The notes beneath the pieces were generated by a model. It saw nothing but the letters and a program-made list of their open reading frames with translations. It was not told the origin of the DNA and searched no databases. A stretch of 64,000 bases of DNA from Aeromonas enteropelogenes (GTDB lineage Bacteria > Pseudomonadota > Gammaproteobacteria > Enterobacterales > Aeromonadaceae), in contig NZ_CDCG01000006.1 in NCBI RefSeq assembly GCF_000819845.1, forward strand, positions 62,001-126,000. Reading direction: 5' to 3'. The position numbers were made by a program, and so were the translations under genes. Numbering within the stretch: position 1 is the stretch's first letter; every line of letters starts with the position of its first letter. Shown here one piece after another: positions 45,302 to 56,192 of the stretch.

Positions 45302-46246
45302 TTGAATAAGTTGAAACTGATTTTTGCCGGTACTCCCGACTTCGCCGCCCGTCACCTGGCGGCGTTGTTGTCTTCCGACCATGAGGTCGTCGCCGTTTAC
45401 ACCCAGCCGGACAAGCCGGCCGGCCGCGGCCAGAAACTCACCGCCAGCCCGGTCAAGGAACTGGCCCTCGCCCATAATCTGCCGGTCTACCAGCCCGCCT
45501 CCCTGCGCAACGAAGAGGCGCAAGCTGAACTGGCGTCACTGGGCGCCGATCTGATGGTCGTGGTGGCCTATGGCCTGATCCTGCCCAAGGCCGTGCTCGA
45601 TACCCCCCGCCTCGGCTGCATCAATGTGCATGGCTCCCTGCTGCCGCGCTGGCGTGGTGCTGCTCCTATTCAGCGTGCTATCTGGGCTGGCGATGCCGAG
45701 ACCGGCGTGACCATCATGCAGATGGATGTGGGGCTGGATACCGGCGCCATGATCCGCAAGGTGAGCTGCCCCATCGCAGCCGACGAGACCTCCACCAGCC
45801 TTTATGACAAGCTGGCCGAGCTGGGCCCACAAGCCTTGGTCGATACCGTCGATGCCATGGCAGCCGGCAACACGACCGCCGAGCCGCAGGACGATGCCCT
45901 GGCCAACTATGCCCAGAAGCTCTCCAAGGAGGAGGCCCGCATCGACTGGACGCTGGATGCCGTCGCCATCGAGCGCTGCATCCGCGCCTTCAATCCCTGG
46001 CCCATCAGCTGGTGCGAGGTCGCCGGCCAGACCATCAAGGTGTGGCAGGCCGAGGTCATCGAGCACGAACACGGCCAACCGGCCGGCACCCTGCTCAAGG
46101 CCGACAAGCAGGGAATCGACATCGCCACCGGCAAGGGTGTGCTGCGCCTGCTGACCCTGCAACCGCCCGGCAAGAAAGCCATGTCCGTCACGGATCTGCT
46201 CAACTCTCGCCGCGACTGGTTTGAACCCGGCACGCAATTAAATTGA
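45302..46246 (+). CDS. fmt: Methionyl-tRNA formyltransferase
   Basis: Formylates Met-tRNAfMet. The 314-residue product has the N-terminal hydrolase-like domain with [15 protein letters not shown] and the signature [20 protein letters not shown], and a C-terminal OB-fold. Start is TTG 45302 ([14 protein letters not shown]); an ATG is not available upstream, and GAGG lies before it. A short hairpin (46252-46269) separates it from rsmB. Confidence 0.96.
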   Translation: MNKLKLIFAGTPDFAARHLAALLSSDHEVVAVYTQPDKPAGRGQKLTASPVKELALAHNLPVYQPASLRNEEAQAELASLGADLMVVVAYGLILPKAVLDTPRLGCINVHGSLLPRWRGAAPIQRAIWAGDAETGVTIMQMDVGLDTGAMIRKVSCPIAADETSTSLYDKLAELGPQALVDTVDAMAAGNTTAEPQDDALANYAQKLSKEEARIDWTLDAVAIERCIRAFNPWPISWCEVAGQTIKVWQAEVIEHEHGQPAGTLLKADKQGIDIATGKGVLRLLTLQPPGKKAMSVTDLLNSRRDWFEPGTQLN

Positions 46247-46291
46247 AACAAGCGGGGCTCAGGCCCCGACTTGCGCATTTAAGGTAATCAT

Positions 46292-47584
46292 ATGAAAACA
46301 CGTGCACAGGCCGCTCTCGTCATTCAACAGGTGCTGGATCAGGGCCAGTCCCTCTCAGCCGTACTGCCTGCTGCCCAAGAGAAGGTTGCGCCTCGCGATC
46401 GCGCCCTCCTGCAAGAACTCTGCTACGGCACCCTGCGCTGGCTGCCCCGCCTCGATGCGGCGGTCGGAGAGATGATGGACAAACCGCTCAAGAACAAGAG
46501 CCGCATCTTTCACTACCTGATCCTGGTCGGCCTCTACCAGCTCATTTACACCCGCATTCCGGCCCACGCCGCCGTGGCCGAGACCGTCAATGCCGTCAAG
46601 CTGCTCAAGGGATCTTCCTTGCGCGGCCTCATCAACGGCGTGCTGCGCAACTTCCAGCGCAGCGCCGAAGTCATTCTGCTGCGCATCGACCGCGTCCCCA
46701 GTATTCGCCTCGGTCATCCCGAGTGGCTCACCAAGCGCCTGCGTCAGGCCTATCCCGACGAGTGGGAATTCATCATGGAGGCCAACAACCAGCGCCCGCC
46801 CATGTGGATCCGCAACAATAACCAGCGCCAGAACCGCGACCAGATGCTGGCACGCATGGCCGAAGCCGGCATCAATGCGGTGGCTGGTGAAGAGGGTGAG
46901 GATTGCATCCTGCTGGAACGCCCCTGCGACGTGACCAAGCTACCCGGTTTCGAGGTGGGTGACTGCTCGGTACAGGATGGTGCGGCCCAGCAGGCCGCAG
47001 CCCTGCTCGACCCGCAGCCGGGTGAGTGGGTGCTGGATGCCTGCGCCGCCCCCGGCGGCAAGACAGCACACCTGCTGGAGCGCCAGCCCAAGCTGGCAGG
47101 CGTTGTCGCGGTCGATGCCGACGAACATCGCTTGACTCGAGTACGGGAAAACCTGGAGCGCATCGGCCTCACCGCCCAAGTGATCCACGGCGATGCCAGC
47201 GCGCCGGAACAGTGGTGGCCAGAGGGGCAGTTTGATCGAATCCTGCTGGATGCTCCCTGCTCCGCGACCGGCGTCATCCGCCGTCACCCCGACATCAAGT
47301 GGCTGCGCCGGGATCAGGACATCCGTGAACTGGCCGAGCTGCAGCGCCGCATCCTCAACGCACTCTGGGCAAAGCTGAAGAGCGGCGGTACCCTGCTCTA
47401 CGCAACTTGCTCCGTACTGCCGGAGGAAAATCGCGAACAGATCCGCGCCTTCCTGGCGGCGACGCCGGATGCCACCCTGGTGCCGCTGCACGCCCAAGAC
47501 ACGCCGGAGTGCCCGGGGCGTCAGTTCCTGCCGGGCGAGGCCGAAATGGACGGCTTCTACTATGCCAAGCTGATCAAGCAGTGA
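46292..47584 (+). CDS. rsmB: 16S rRNA (cytosine-967-C5) methyltransferase
   Basis: The 430-residue product has an N-terminal NusB-like RNA-binding domain and a C-terminal m5C methyltransferase domain with VLDACAAPGGKTAHLLE (SAM), LDAPCSATGVIRRHPDIKW (motif IV Cys) and YATCSVLPEEN (catalytic Cys). Same order after fmt as in E. coli. Confidence 0.96.
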   Translation: MKTRAQAALVIQQVLDQGQSLSAVLPAAQEKVAPRDRALLQELCYGTLRWLPRLDAAVGEMMDKPLKNKSRIFHYLILVGLYQLIYTRIPAHAAVAETVNAVKLLKGSSLRGLINGVLRNFQRSAEVILLRIDRVPSIRLGHPEWLTKRLRQAYPDEWEFIMEANNQRPPMWIRNNNQRQNRDQMLARMAEAGINAVAGEEGEDCILLERPCDVTKLPGFEVGDCSVQDGAAQQAAALLDPQPGEWVLDACAAPGGKTAHLLERQPKLAGVVAVDADEHRLTRVRENLERIGLTAQVIHGDASAPEQWWPEGQFDRILLDAPCSATGVIRRHPDIKWLRRDQDIRELAELQRRILNALWAKLKSGGTLLYATCSVLPEENREQIRAFLAATPDATLVPLHAQDTPECPGRQFLPGEAEMDGFYYAKLIKQ

Positions 47585-47671
47585 GCCCGGCATGTCCGGC
47601 ATCATTCTGGAGTCCCGCCTGGCCTGTGCTGGCGGCCCCTTTTACCGCACCAACGTGAGTAAACGGTCCGT

Positions 47672-49048
47672 ATGAAGATCATCATTTTGGGCGCCGGCCA
47701 GGTCGGCGGCACCCTGGCCGAGAACCTGGCCGGGGAGAACAACGACATCACCATCGTCGACACCGACAGCGAGCGGCTGCGCGAGTTGCAGGACAAGTTC
47801 GATCTGCGGGTGGTCAATGGCCACGGCGCCCACCCCAAGGTGCTGCGCGAGGCTGGGGCCCAGGATGCCGACATGCTGGTAGCCGTCACCAACAGCGACG
47901 AAACCAACATGATCGCCTGCCAGGTGGCCTACTCCCTGTTCAACACGCCGAACAAGGTGGCGCGGATCCGCTCGCCGGCCTATCTGACCGAGCGGGATCG
48001 TCTGTTCTTGCCGGAATCCGTGCCGGTGGATCACCTGATCGCCCCCGAGCAACTGGTGACCGACTATGTGCGGCGCCTCATCGAATATCCGGGGGCTCTG
48101 CAGGTAGTGGATTTCGCCGGTGGCCGGGTCGGCCTGGTGGCGGTCAAGGCCTACTACGGCGGCCCGCTGGTGGGCAATGCCCTCTCCACCCTGCGTGAAC
48201 ACATGCCCAACATCGAGACCCGGGTGGCTGCCATCTTCCGTCAGGGACGCCCCATCCGCCCGCAAGGCACCACCATCATAGAAGCGGATGACGAGGTCTT
48301 CTTCGTCGCCGCCGCTGGCCATATCCGTGCCGTGATGTCGGAGCTGCAGCGACTCGAGAGCCCCTACCGGCGCATCATGATCGTCGGGGGCGGCAATATC
48401 GGCGCCGGCCTCGCTCGCCAGCTGGAGAAGCGCTATAGCGTCAAGCTCATCGAGCGCAACCTGAAGCGGGCCGAGCAGCTCTCCGAGTTGCTGGAAAACA
48501 CCATCGTCTTCTGCGGCGATGCGGCGGATCAGGAACTGCTGGCCGAGGAGCACATCGACCAAATCGACGTCTTCATCGCGGTGACCAACGAGGACGAGGC
48601 CAACATCATGTCGGCCCTGCTCGCCAAGAAGATGGGCGCCAAGAAGACCATGGTGCTGATCCAGCGCGGCGCCTACGTGGATCTGGTGCAGGGTGGCTCC
48701 ATCGACATCGCTATCTCGCCCCAGCAGGCCACCATTTCGGCCCTGCTGACCCATGTGCGACGGGCTGATATCGCCAACGTCTACAGCCTGCGCCGCGGTG
48801 CCGCCGAGGCCATCGAGGCCATCGCCCACGGCGACGAGAACACCTCCAAGGTGGTGGGCAAGACGGTGGGCGAGCTCAAGCTGCCGCCCGGCACCACTAT
48901 CGGTGCCGTGGTTCGGGGAGATGAAGTACTGATCGCCCACGACCGCACGCAGATCCAGCAAGATGACCATGTGGTCATGTTCCTGGTGGACAAGAAGTAC
49001 ATTCCGGAAGTGGAGCGACTGTTCCAGCCAAGCCCCTTCTTCCTGTAA
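47672..49048 (+). CDS. trkA: Trk system potassium uptake protein TrkA
   Basis: The cytoplasmic regulatory subunit of the Trk potassium transporter. The 458 residues contain two RCK modules: residues ~1-220 with [19 protein letters not shown] and ~230-458 with [18 protein letters not shown]. It is followed by trkH after a terminator-like hairpin. Confidence 0.96.
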   Translation: MKIIILGAGQVGGTLAENLAGENNDITIVDTDSERLRELQDKFDLRVVNGHGAHPKVLREAGAQDADMLVAVTNSDETNMIACQVAYSLFNTPNKVARIRSPAYLTERDRLFLPESVPVDHLIAPEQLVTDYVRRLIEYPGALQVVDFAGGRVGLVAVKAYYGGPLVGNALSTLREHMPNIETRVAAIFRQGRPIRPQGTTIIEADDEVFFVAAAGHIRAVMSELQRLESPYRRIMIVGGGNIGAGLARQLEKRYSVKLIERNLKRAEQLSELLENTIVFCGDAADQELLAEEHIDQIDVFIAVTNEDEANIMSALLAKKMGAKKTMVLIQRGAYVDLVQGGSIDIAISPQQATISALLTHVRRADIANVYSLRRGAAEAIEAIAHGDENTSKVVGKTVGELKLPPGTTIGAVVRGDEVLIAHDRTQIQQDDHVVMFLVDKKYIPEVERLFQPSPFFL

Positions 49049-49077
49049 CGTTCAAATGCGTACAAACAGCCAAATCC

Positions 49078-49121
49078 GACCCGGCCTGCTTCCTCCAAGG
49101 GAATGGTCCGGGTCTTTTTTT
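49078..49121 (+). terminator. Terminator between trkA and trkH
   Basis: Arms GACCCGG (49078-49084) and CCGGGTC (49108-49114) followed by seven T's. The loop is long (23 bases), so termination may be partial. Confidence 0.6.
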
Positions 49122-49144
49122 AATCAACGACCAGGTTATCCGGC

Positions 49145-50587
49145 ATGATCAAGCTGCGACCTATCATCTTCACCCTCGGACTGGTGCTCTCCAAGCTGGC
49201 GCTCTTCATGTGGCTGCCCACCCTGCTGGCACTGCTGACCGGCTCCGAAGGCTTCGTCGAATTTCTCAAGTCGGTGCTCATCACCCATGGCGCCGCCCTG
49301 CTCTGCCTCCACTATGGCCGCAAGGCGGAGTTTCACCTCGGCGTACGGGAGATGTTTCTGCTCACCACCTCGGTCTGGGTGGTGGCCTGCGTCTTCGGCG
49401 CCTTGCCGTTCGTTTTCATCACTCACATCACGTTTGTTGACGCCTACTTCGAGACCATGTCGGGAGTGACGACGACCGGATCCACTGTGCTCTCCGGGCT
49501 CGACAACATGGCCCATAGCATCCTCTTGTGGCGATCCATACTGCAGTGGCTCGGCGGGGTCGGTTTCATCGTGATGGCGGTAGCGGTACTGCCCTACCTC
49601 AACGTCGGAGGCATGAAGCTGTTCCAGACCGAAAGCTCGGATTGGTCCGACAAGAGCGCCCCGCGCGCCAAAACGGTGGCCAACAATATCGTCGTGGTCT
49701 ATCTGGTGCTCTCCATGCTCTGCTTCATGGCCTACTGGGCGAGCGGCATGACCATGTTTGAGGCGGTCAATCACGCCATGACTACCCTGAGTACCGGCGG
49801 CTACTCCACTTCTGACCAATCCATGTCCCACTTCTCCCCCTCTGCCCACTGGATCGGTACCGTCTTCATGTTCCTGGGCGGCCTGCCCTTCCTGCTTTAT
49901 GTGCAGAGCCTCAATCACAGGGACTACAGCCTGTTCAAGGATGCCCAGGTACGGGGCTTCTTCTGGCTGGTGGTCTGGGTCACCCTCATCATGACCCTCT
50001 ACCTGTGGCAGCGGGACGTATTCGATTTCTGGGATGCCCTGCGCATCAGCAGCTTCAATATCGTCTCTGTACTCACCACCACGGGTTACGGCCTCGGCGA
50101 CTTCGGCACCTGGGGGCCGCTCACCAGCATTCTCTTCATCGTGCTGCTGGCGCTGGGGGCCTGCTCCGGCTCGACGGCAGGGGGGCTGAAGATATTCCGG
50201 ATCCAGGTTGCCTTTGCCCTGTTCAAGAAGCAGATGCGCCAGCTGATGCACCCCTCCGCGGTGTTTCCACAAAAATACAACGGCCGCACCGTCAATGACG
50301 CCATCATCCGCTCCATGATCTCCTTCGTGCTGGCCTACTTCGCCATCATACTGGTGATCGCCGCCCTGCTCGGCGCCATCGGGCTGGACCCGCTCACCGC
50401 CATCTCCAGCGCCATCACGGCGGTGGCCAACGTGGGCCCCGGGATGGGACCTGTGGTCGGTCCCAGCACCAACTTCGCCAGCCTGCCCGATTCGGCCAAG
50501 TGGTTGATGTCGTTCGGCATGCTGTTGGGGCGCCTCGAGATCCTGACCGTCGCCGTGCTCTTCTTCCCCTCATTCTGGCGCCAGTAA
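49145..50587 (+). CDS. trkH: Trk potassium transporter membrane subunit
   Basis: The 480-residue channel-like subunit has about ten membrane helices and the four potassium filter loops, for instance ETMSGVTTTGSTV, MTTLSTGGYST, SVLTTTGYG and AITAVANVGPG. Start ATG 49145 (MIKLRPIIFTLGLVLSKLAL). In E. coli trkH lies elsewhere, next to fadBA; here it adjoins trkA. Confidence 0.96.
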   Translation: MIKLRPIIFTLGLVLSKLALFMWLPTLLALLTGSEGFVEFLKSVLITHGAALLCLHYGRKAEFHLGVREMFLLTTSVWVVACVFGALPFVFITHITFVDAYFETMSGVTTTGSTVLSGLDNMAHSILLWRSILQWLGGVGFIVMAVAVLPYLNVGGMKLFQTESSDWSDKSAPRAKTVANNIVVVYLVLSMLCFMAYWASGMTMFEAVNHAMTTLSTGGYSTSDQSMSHFSPSAHWIGTVFMFLGGLPFLLYVQSLNHRDYSLFKDAQVRGFFWLVVWVTLIMTLYLWQRDVFDFWDALRISSFNIVSVLTTTGYGLGDFGTWGPLTSILFIVLLALGACSGSTAGGLKIFRIQVAFALFKKQMRQLMHPSAVFPQKYNGRTVNDAIIRSMISFVLAYFAIILVIAALLGAIGLDPLTAISSAITAVANVGPGMGPVVGPSTNFASLPDSAKWLMSFGMLLGRLEILTVAVLFFPSFWRQ

Positions 50588-50608
50588 ACGCTACCAACGA
50601 GGCAATGA

Positions 50609-50643
50609 AAAAGCCGCGAGTCTCACGACCCGCGGCTTTTGTT
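50609..50643 (+). terminator. Terminator of trkH
   Basis: Stem AAAAGCCGCG / CGCGGCTTTT with loop AGTCTCACGACC, then TGTTT. Confidence 0.8.
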
Positions 50644-50707
50644 TATCCACTGCCCTGCCGCGCCATCAGTAATGCATAGGTTGAACATAGCAGTGCCAGA
50701 CAATAAA

Positions 50708-50740
50708 AACGGGCCCAAACCAGAGGTTTGGGCCCGCTTG
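50708..50740 (-). terminator. Terminator of bipA
   Basis: A 13-bp stem GCGGGCCCAAACC / GGTTTGGGCCCGT with CTCT loop on the minus strand, followed by TTTTTATTG. Confidence 0.85.
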
Positions 50741-50777
50741 CCTGCATGGAGTGGCCATGGCCACTCAACGCATCATA

Positions 50778-52589
50778 TCAACCACGGCCGGCGCGCTTGC
50801 GATCCAGCTCGGTCAGCAACTTCTTGCGAATGCGGATGCTCTTCGGAGTGACTTCTACCAGTTCGTCGTTGTCGATGAACTCGAGGGCCTGTTCCAGAGA
50901 CATGCGGATCGGCGGAGTCAGCACCTGGGCTTCGTCGGTACCGGAGGCACGCATGTTGGTCAGCTGTTTGCCCTTCAGGCAGTTGACGGTCAGATCGTTG
51001 GAGCGGGAGTGGATACCGATCACCTGGCCTTCGTACACTTCGGTCGCGTGACCGATGAACAGACGACCACGGTCTTGCAGACCGAACAGGGCGTAGGTCA
51101 GGGCCTTGCCGGTTGCGTTGGAGATCAGCACGCCGTTCTGACGCTCACCGATGTTGCCACCCTTGTGCGGACCGTAGTGATCGAAAGTGTGGTACAGCAG
51201 ACCGGTACCTGAAGTCAGGGTCATGAACTCGGTCTGGAAGCCGATCAGGCCACGGCTCGGGATCATGAAGTCAAGGCGAACACGACCCTTGCCATCCGGG
51301 GTCATGTTGGTCATTTCGCCTTTACGCAGACCCAGTTGCTCCATGACGGAACCCTGGTGCGCTTCTTCCACGTCCACGGTAACGGTTTCGAACGGTTCTT
51401 GTAGTTCGCCGTCGACGGTGCGCAGGATAACTTCCGGACGGGATACCGCCAGCTCGTAGCCTTCGCGACGCATGTTTTCGATCAGGATGGAGAGGTGCAG
51501 TTCACCACGACCGGATACGCGGAACTTGTCCGGATCATCGGTCTCTTCCACGCGCAGGGCCACGTTGTGGACCAGCTCCTGGTTCAGACGCTCCAGGATG
51601 TTGCGGGAAGTCACGAACTTGCCTTCTTTACCGGCGAACGGCGAGGTGTTGACCTGGAAGGTCATGTTCACGGTCGGCTCGTCAACGGAGAGCGGCGGCA
51701 GCGCTTCAACGGCACCGGTGTCGCAGATGGTGTCGGAGATCTTCAGCTCGCCCAGACCTGTGATGGCGATGATGTCGCCCGCTTGCGCGTCGGTCACTTC
51801 GGTACGGGACAGACCCAGGTAACCCAGCACCTGGCCAACCTTGCCATTGCGAGTCTTGCCATCGGCGCCAACCACAGTCACCTGCTGGTTGGTCTTGACG
51901 CGACCACGGGTGATGCGGCCGATACCGATAACGCCCACGTAGGAGTTGTAGTCCAGCTGGGAGATTTGCATCTGGAATGCGCCGTTGGTGTCAGCTTTCG
52001 GAGCTTCCACGTTATCGACGATGGCCTGGAACAGGGGTTCCATGTTCTCGGACGGAGTGTCCAGATCCATGGTGGCCCAACCGTTCAGTGCAGAGGCGTA
52101 AACAACTTTGAAGTCCAGCTGCTCGTCGGTGGCACCCAGGTTGTCGAACAGGTCGAATACCTGATCCATTACCCAGTCAGGACGGGCACCCGGACGGTCA
52201 ACCTTGTTGATCACCACGATCGGCTTCAGACCTTGGGCAAATGCCTTCTGGGTCACGAAACGGGTCTGCGGCATCGGGCCGTCTACCGCGTCAACCAGCA
52301 GCAGCACGGAGTCAACCATGGAGAGTACGCGCTCAACTTCACCACCGAAGTCGGCGTGACCTGGGGTATCCACGATGTTGATGCGGTAGTCGTTCCAGCG
52401 GATCGCAGTGTTCTTGGCGAGAATGGTGATGCCACGTTCCCGTTCCAGATCATTGGAGTCCATGATCCGTTCCTGACCTTCCGTGGAGCGGTCCAGGGTA
52501 CCGGACTGCTGCAGCAGCTTGTCCACCAGCGTGGTTTTGCCGTGGTCAACGTGCGCAATAATCGCAATATTGCGTAAATTATCTAACAT
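50778..52589 (-). CDS. bipA: Translational GTPase BipA/TypA
   Basis: A ribosome-associated GTPase with stress- and cold-related roles in 50S assembly. The 603-residue product begins [26 protein letters not shown] (G1) and contains G3 DTPGHADF, G4 NKVD, and the BipA C-terminal domain. I took ATG 52589; the longer frame from 52670 runs into the promoter region. Divergent from glnA with a 350-base gap, as in E. coli. Confidence 0.97.
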   Translation of the reverse strand: MLDNLRNIAIIAHVDHGKTTLVDKLLQQSGTLDRSTEGQERIMDSNDLERERGITILAKNTAIRWNDYRINIVDTPGHADFGGEVERVLSMVDSVLLLVDAVDGPMPQTRFVTQKAFAQGLKPIVVINKVDRPGARPDWVMDQVFDLFDNLGATDEQLDFKVVYASALNGWATMDLDTPSENMEPLFQAIVDNVEAPKADTNGAFQMQISQLDYNSYVGVIGIGRITRGRVKTNQQVTVVGADGKTRNGKVGQVLGYLGLSRTEVTDAQAGDIIAITGLGELKISDTICDTGAVEALPPLSVDEPTVNMTFQVNTSPFAGKEGKFVTSRNILERLNQELVHNVALRVEETDDPDKFRVSGRGELHLSILIENMRREGYELAVSRPEVILRTVDGELQEPFETVTVDVEEAHQGSVMEQLGLRKGEMTNMTPDGKGRVRLDFMIPSRGLIGFQTEFMTLTSGTGLLYHTFDHYGPHKGGNIGERQNGVLISNATGKALTYALFGLQDRGRLFIGHATEVYEGQVIGIHSRSNDLTVNCLKGKQLTNMRASGTDEAQVLTPPIRMSLEQALEFIDNDELVEVTPKSIRIRKKLLTELDRKRAGRG

Positions 52590-52746
52590 TCTCGCCTCAA
52601 TACACCGGGTAAAATTGGGCGCTAATTGTACTCTCGCCTTTGTGATCTGCCTAGCAGAATTGCAGTACATTCGCGCACATCAACGGATCTGGATCATAGA
52701 CCCGTCCCACAAAGCCTGCTTGGGCGCCTCGTGACTCCGTTATTGC

Positions 52747-52761
52747 GCACCATTTCAGTGC
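52747..52761 (+). promoter_or_regulatory. NtrC-binding site 1 upstream of glnA
   Basis: GCACC-ATTTC-AGTGC, close to the consensus GCACC-N5-GGTGC. Confidence 0.75.
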
Positions 52762-52780
52762 ACCAAAACGATCCAGTGAC

Positions 52781-52795
52781 GCACTAATTTGATGC
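52781..52795 (+). promoter_or_regulatory. NtrC-binding site 2 upstream of glnA
   Basis: GCACT-AATTT-GATGC, a weaker match, 34 bases (about three helical turns) downstream of site 1, placing both sites on the same face of the helix. Confidence 0.65.
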
Positions 52796-52869
52796 ATTCC
52801 GACGCGAAAGCGCCTACTTTTGGGGAGCCATCCTGCCGGGACTGCCCTGAAATCAAGCTGTCACAAACT

Positions 52870-52885
52870 TGGCACGATACTGGCT
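52870..52885 (+). promoter_or_regulatory. Sigma-54 promoter of glnA
   Basis: TGGCAC-GATAC-TGGCT with invariant GG and GC 10 bases apart, 60-odd bases before the glnA start; the two NtrC sites lie about 80-125 bases upstream. Confidence 0.85.
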
Positions 52886-52943
52886 TATGTGAATACGACG
52901 ACGCATTCACCCAAAAGAGTTTTAACACCGGAGGTTACTTAGC

Positions 52944-54353
52944 ATGTCAGCCCAGAACGTTTTGGCCCTGATCCAGGAACACGAAGTCAAGTTTGTTGAT
53001 CTGCGCTTTACCGACACCAAGGGTAAAGAGCAGCACGTATCCATCCCTGCTCATCAGGTTGATGAAGATTTCTTCGAAGACGGCAAGATGTTCGATGGTT
53101 CTTCCATCGGCGGCTGGAAGGGCATCAACGAGTCCGACATGGTACTGATGCCGGACCCGGCCTCCGCCAAACTGGATCCCTTCACCGAAGAGACCACTCT
53201 GAACATCGTCTGTGACGTGCTGGAACCTGCTACCATGCAAGGCTATGACCGCGATCCGCGCTCCATCGCCAAGCGTGCAGAAGATTTCCTGAAGTCCAGC
53301 GGCATCGCTGACACCGTGCTGTTCGGGCCGGAGCCGGAATTCTTCATGTTCGACAACATCACCTTCTCCAACACCATGGGTCACAGCTTCGTGAAGATCG
53401 AATCCGAAGAAGCTGCCTGGAACTCCGGTACCAACTACGAGCACGGCAACAAGGGTCACCGTCCCTTCGTCAAGGGTGGCTATTTCCCGGTTGCCCCGGT
53501 TGACTCCTCCCAGGACATCCGTGCCGCCATGTGTCTGGTGTTGGAAGAGATGGGCCAGGTTGTTGAAGCTCACCACCACGAAGTGGCCACTGCCGGTCAG
53601 AACGAGATCGCGACCCGCTTCAACACCCTTACCCTGAAGGCTGACGAAGTACAGGTGCTGAAGTACGTGATCCACAACGTGGCTCACGCCTACAACAAGA
53701 CCGTCACCTTCATGCCGAAACCCATGTTCGGTGACAACGGCTCCGGCATGCATTGCCACCAATCCCTGGCCAAGAACGGCGTCAACCTGTTCGCCGGCGA
53801 CCTGTACGGCGGTCTGTCCGAGATGGCCCTGCACTACATCGGCGGCATCATCAAGCACGCCAAGGCCATCAACGCCTTCGCCAACCCGACCACCAACTCT
53901 TACAAGCGTCTGGTGCCGGGCTATGAAGCCCCGGTCATGCTGGCCTACTCCGCCCGCAACCGCTCAGCTTCCATCCGTATCCCGGTGGTACCGAGCCCGA
54001 AAGCCCGTCGTATCGAAGTGCGCTTCCCGGACCCGGCTGCCAACCCGTATCTGGCGTTTGCAGCCCAGCTGATGGCCGGTCTGGACGGTATCATCAACAA
54101 GATCCATCCGGGCGATGCCATGGACAAGAACCTGTATGATCTGCCGCCGGAAGAAGCCGCAGAAGTGCCGACCGTGGCCGGTTCTCTGGACGAGGCCCTG
54201 GCAGCCCTGAACAGCGATCGCGAGTTCCTGACCCGTGGTGGCGTGTTCAGCGATGACTTCATCGACTCCTACCTGGAGCTGAAGCAGCAGGATGTTGACC
54301 GCGTGCGCATGACCCCGCACCCGCTGGAGTTCGAGCTGTACTACTCCGTCTAA
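52944..54353 (+). CDS. glnA: Glutamine synthetase (type I)
   Basis: Makes glutamine from glutamate and ammonia, the main entry of ammonia at low concentration. The 469-residue product has the family motifs [29 protein letters not shown], and the adenylylation site Tyr in [10 protein letters not shown]. Expression should depend on sigma-54 and NtrC (see upstream sites). GGAGGTTACTTAGC provides the ribosome binding site. Confidence 0.98.
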   Translation: MSAQNVLALIQEHEVKFVDLRFTDTKGKEQHVSIPAHQVDEDFFEDGKMFDGSSIGGWKGINESDMVLMPDPASAKLDPFTEETTLNIVCDVLEPATMQGYDRDPRSIAKRAEDFLKSSGIADTVLFGPEPEFFMFDNITFSNTMGHSFVKIESEEAAWNSGTNYEHGNKGHRPFVKGGYFPVAPVDSSQDIRAAMCLVLEEMGQVVEAHHHEVATAGQNEIATRFNTLTLKADEVQVLKYVIHNVAHAYNKTVTFMPKPMFGDNGSGMHCHQSLAKNGVNLFAGDLYGGLSEMALHYIGGIIKHAKAINAFANPTTNSYKRLVPGYEAPVMLAYSARNRSASIRIPVVPSPKARRIEVRFPDPAANPYLAFAAQLMAGLDGIINKIHPGDAMDKNLYDLPPEEAAEVPTVAGSLDEALAALNSDREFLTRGGVFSDDFIDSYLELKQQDVDRVRMTPHPLEFELYYSV

Positions 54354-54402
54354 ACCCGGACAGTCTGCCCGTTTAAATCCGGCTAGCTTGCCTAATCGTG
54401 AC

Positions 54403-54429
54403 AAAACCCGCCATCTGGCGGGTTTTTTC
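54403..54429 (+). terminator. Terminator of glnA
   Basis: Stem AAACCCGCC / GGCGGGTTT with loop ATCT, then TTTCTC. It separates glnA from the DUF4124-glnLG genes. Confidence 0.88.
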
Positions 54430-54468
54430 TCTGATAGGATTAAGCAAAATACCGTCAAGGAGAGATGG

Positions 54469-55047
54469 ATGAACAGAAGCTACATCGCATGGACGCTCAC
54501 CCTGTTGCTGATCACTGCCGGTGCCGAGGCCGCCAAGGTTTATTCCTGGGTTGATGGCAATGGTGTGACCCACTACACGGATGCCCCGCCCCCCGGCAAG
54601 AAGGCCCAGGAGGTCGATCTGCGCACGGCCCCCCTCATCGGCAGCTCACCCCGTTCGGTGCAGGTGGAGAACTTCAATGCCCTGACCGGCGCCGATGCCA
54701 AGAAAGAACAGGAGGCCGCCAAGCTGGTCATTGAGCTGCTCTCCCCCGAACAAGGCAGCACCCTGCGCGACAACACCGGCAACATAGTGTTTCAGGGACA
54801 GATCACCCCCCAGCCGCCGACGCAATATGACGTACGCCTGAAACTTGATGGCAAGGCCGCTCCCATCGTCAGCAACAGCCTGGCGATCCGGGTTGAAAAC
54901 CTCGATCGCGGTGCCCACGAGGCGCAGCTCGAGCTGCTCGCCAAAGACGGTACGATCCTTGCTAAATCCACTCCAGTCACCTTTTACCTGCATAGAGCGA
55001 GTGTGGCTGCGGCTCCCAAACCCACCCCAAAGGCCAATCAGGGGTGA
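54469..55047 (+). CDS. DUF4124 domain exported protein
   Basis: From ATG 54469 (AAGGAGAG six bases upstream) the 192-residue product has a signal peptide (MNRSYIAWTLTLLLITAGAEA, cut after AEA) and a DUF4124 domain (KVYSWVDGNGVTHYTDAPPPGKKAQEVDL). Such proteins are often found between glnA and glnL. The remaining part is beta-rich (about residues 90-175). No known enzyme activity. Confidence 0.85.
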   Translation: MNRSYIAWTLTLLLITAGAEAAKVYSWVDGNGVTHYTDAPPPGKKAQEVDLRTAPLIGSSPRSVQVENFNALTGADAKKEQEAAKLVIELLSPEQGSTLRDNTGNIVFQGQITPQPPTQYDVRLKLDGKAAPIVSNSLAIRVENLDRGAHEAQLELLAKDGTILAKSTPVTFYLHRASVAAAPKPTPKANQG

Positions 55048-55075
55048 TATAGCGCACCGATGCGGGTAAACTTAA

Positions 55076-55092
55076 TGCACCATATCGGTGCA
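55076..55092 (+). promoter_or_regulatory. NtrC site before glnL
   Basis: TGCACC-ATATC-GGTGCA, a perfect match to the NtrC consensus, 36 bases before the glnL start codon. In E. coli an NtrC site at glnLp represses the glnLG promoter; the same is inferred here. Confidence 0.8.
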
Positions 55093-55127
55093 TTACAGGT
55101 GCAAAGCACCGTTTTAGGGAGAAACCT

Positions 55128-56183
55128 GTGCCAACCCGCTCGGATAGTGCCAAGACACTCTTGGATAATCTGCTGACCGCCGTGATCCTCATGGATGAGC
55201 GGCTCTGCATTCAATTCGTCAACCCGGCGGCCGAACAGCTGCTCTCCCTCAGTGAACGGCGGCTGATCGGCATCGAACTGCCCCACCTGCTGGAGCACAT
55301 CTCCCTCGATCTGCAGCGGCTCAAGCATTGCCTCATCTCGGGGCAGGGCTTCACCGATAGCGAAGTCACCCTGGTGGTGGAAGGGGAGCCCCGCCTGGTG
55401 GAACTCAGCGCCACCCCCATGGCCGATCACGAGCAGCGGCTCCTGGTGGTGGAGCTGCGCAAGATCGATCAGCAGAAGAAGATTAGCCAGGAACAGCAGC
55501 AACACGCCCAGCAGCAGGCGGCCAAGGAGCTGGTACGTGGCTTGGCCCACGAGATCAAGAACCCCCTCGGCGGTCTGCGCGGCGCAGCCCAACTACTGCA
55601 AAAGGAACTGCCAGATCCTTCCTTGCGCGAATACACCGGCATCATCATCGAGCAGGCCGACCGGCTGCGGGTACTGGTCGATCGCCTGCTCGGCCCCCAG
55701 CGCCCCGGTCGCCACCAGATGCACAATGTCCACTCGGTGCTGGAGCAGGTGCGCCGTCTGGTGGAGCTGGAGTTGCCCCCCTCGGTACGCATCGAGCGAG
55801 ATTACGATCCCAGCATTCCCGAGTTCGAGATGGAGCCGGACCAACTACAGCAGGCGTTTCTCAACATGGTGCGCAACGCCGCCGAAGCCATCGGCGATCA
55901 GACCGGCCTTATTCGCATCAAGACCCGCACCGCCTTCCAGATCACTATCCACGGCCAGCGTTACCGGCTGGCGGCGGAGATCAAGATCATCGACAACGGC
56001 CCCGGCATTCCCGATGCCATCCGCGACACCCTGTTTTATCCCATGATCACCGGCAAGGAGGGGGGCACCGGGCTCGGTCTCTCCATCGCCCAGAACCTGA
56101 TCGACCAGCACAAGGGGCGCATCGACTGCATCAGCTGGCCCGGCCATACCGAATTCACCATCTTTCTACCGCTTCGCAAATAA
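55128..56183 (+). CDS. glnL: Nitrogen regulation sensor kinase NtrB
   Basis: A cytoplasmic kinase/phosphatase that reports nitrogen status (through PII) to NtrC. The 351-residue product has an N-terminal PAS domain (residues ~10-110), the H-box LVRGLAHEIKNPLGGLRGAAQLL with the phosphorylated His, and N and G boxes (DNGPGIPDAI, GTGLGLSIAQNLI). Start GTG 55128 with AGGGAG nine bases upstream. glnG follows after 9 bases. Confidence 0.96.
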   Translation: MPTRSDSAKTLLDNLLTAVILMDERLCIQFVNPAAEQLLSLSERRLIGIELPHLLEHISLDLQRLKHCLISGQGFTDSEVTLVVEGEPRLVELSATPMADHEQRLLVVELRKIDQQKKISQEQQQHAQQQAAKELVRGLAHEIKNPLGGLRGAAQLLQKELPDPSLREYTGIIIEQADRLRVLVDRLLGPQRPGRHQMHNVHSVLEQVRRLVELELPPSVRIERDYDPSIPEFEMEPDQLQQAFLNMVRNAAEAIGDQTGLIRIKTRTAFQITIHGQRYRLAAEIKIIDNGPGIPDAIRDTLFYPMITGKEGGTGLGLSIAQNLIDQHKGRIDCISWPGHTEFTIFLPLRK

Positions 56184-56192
56184 GGGAACGTC

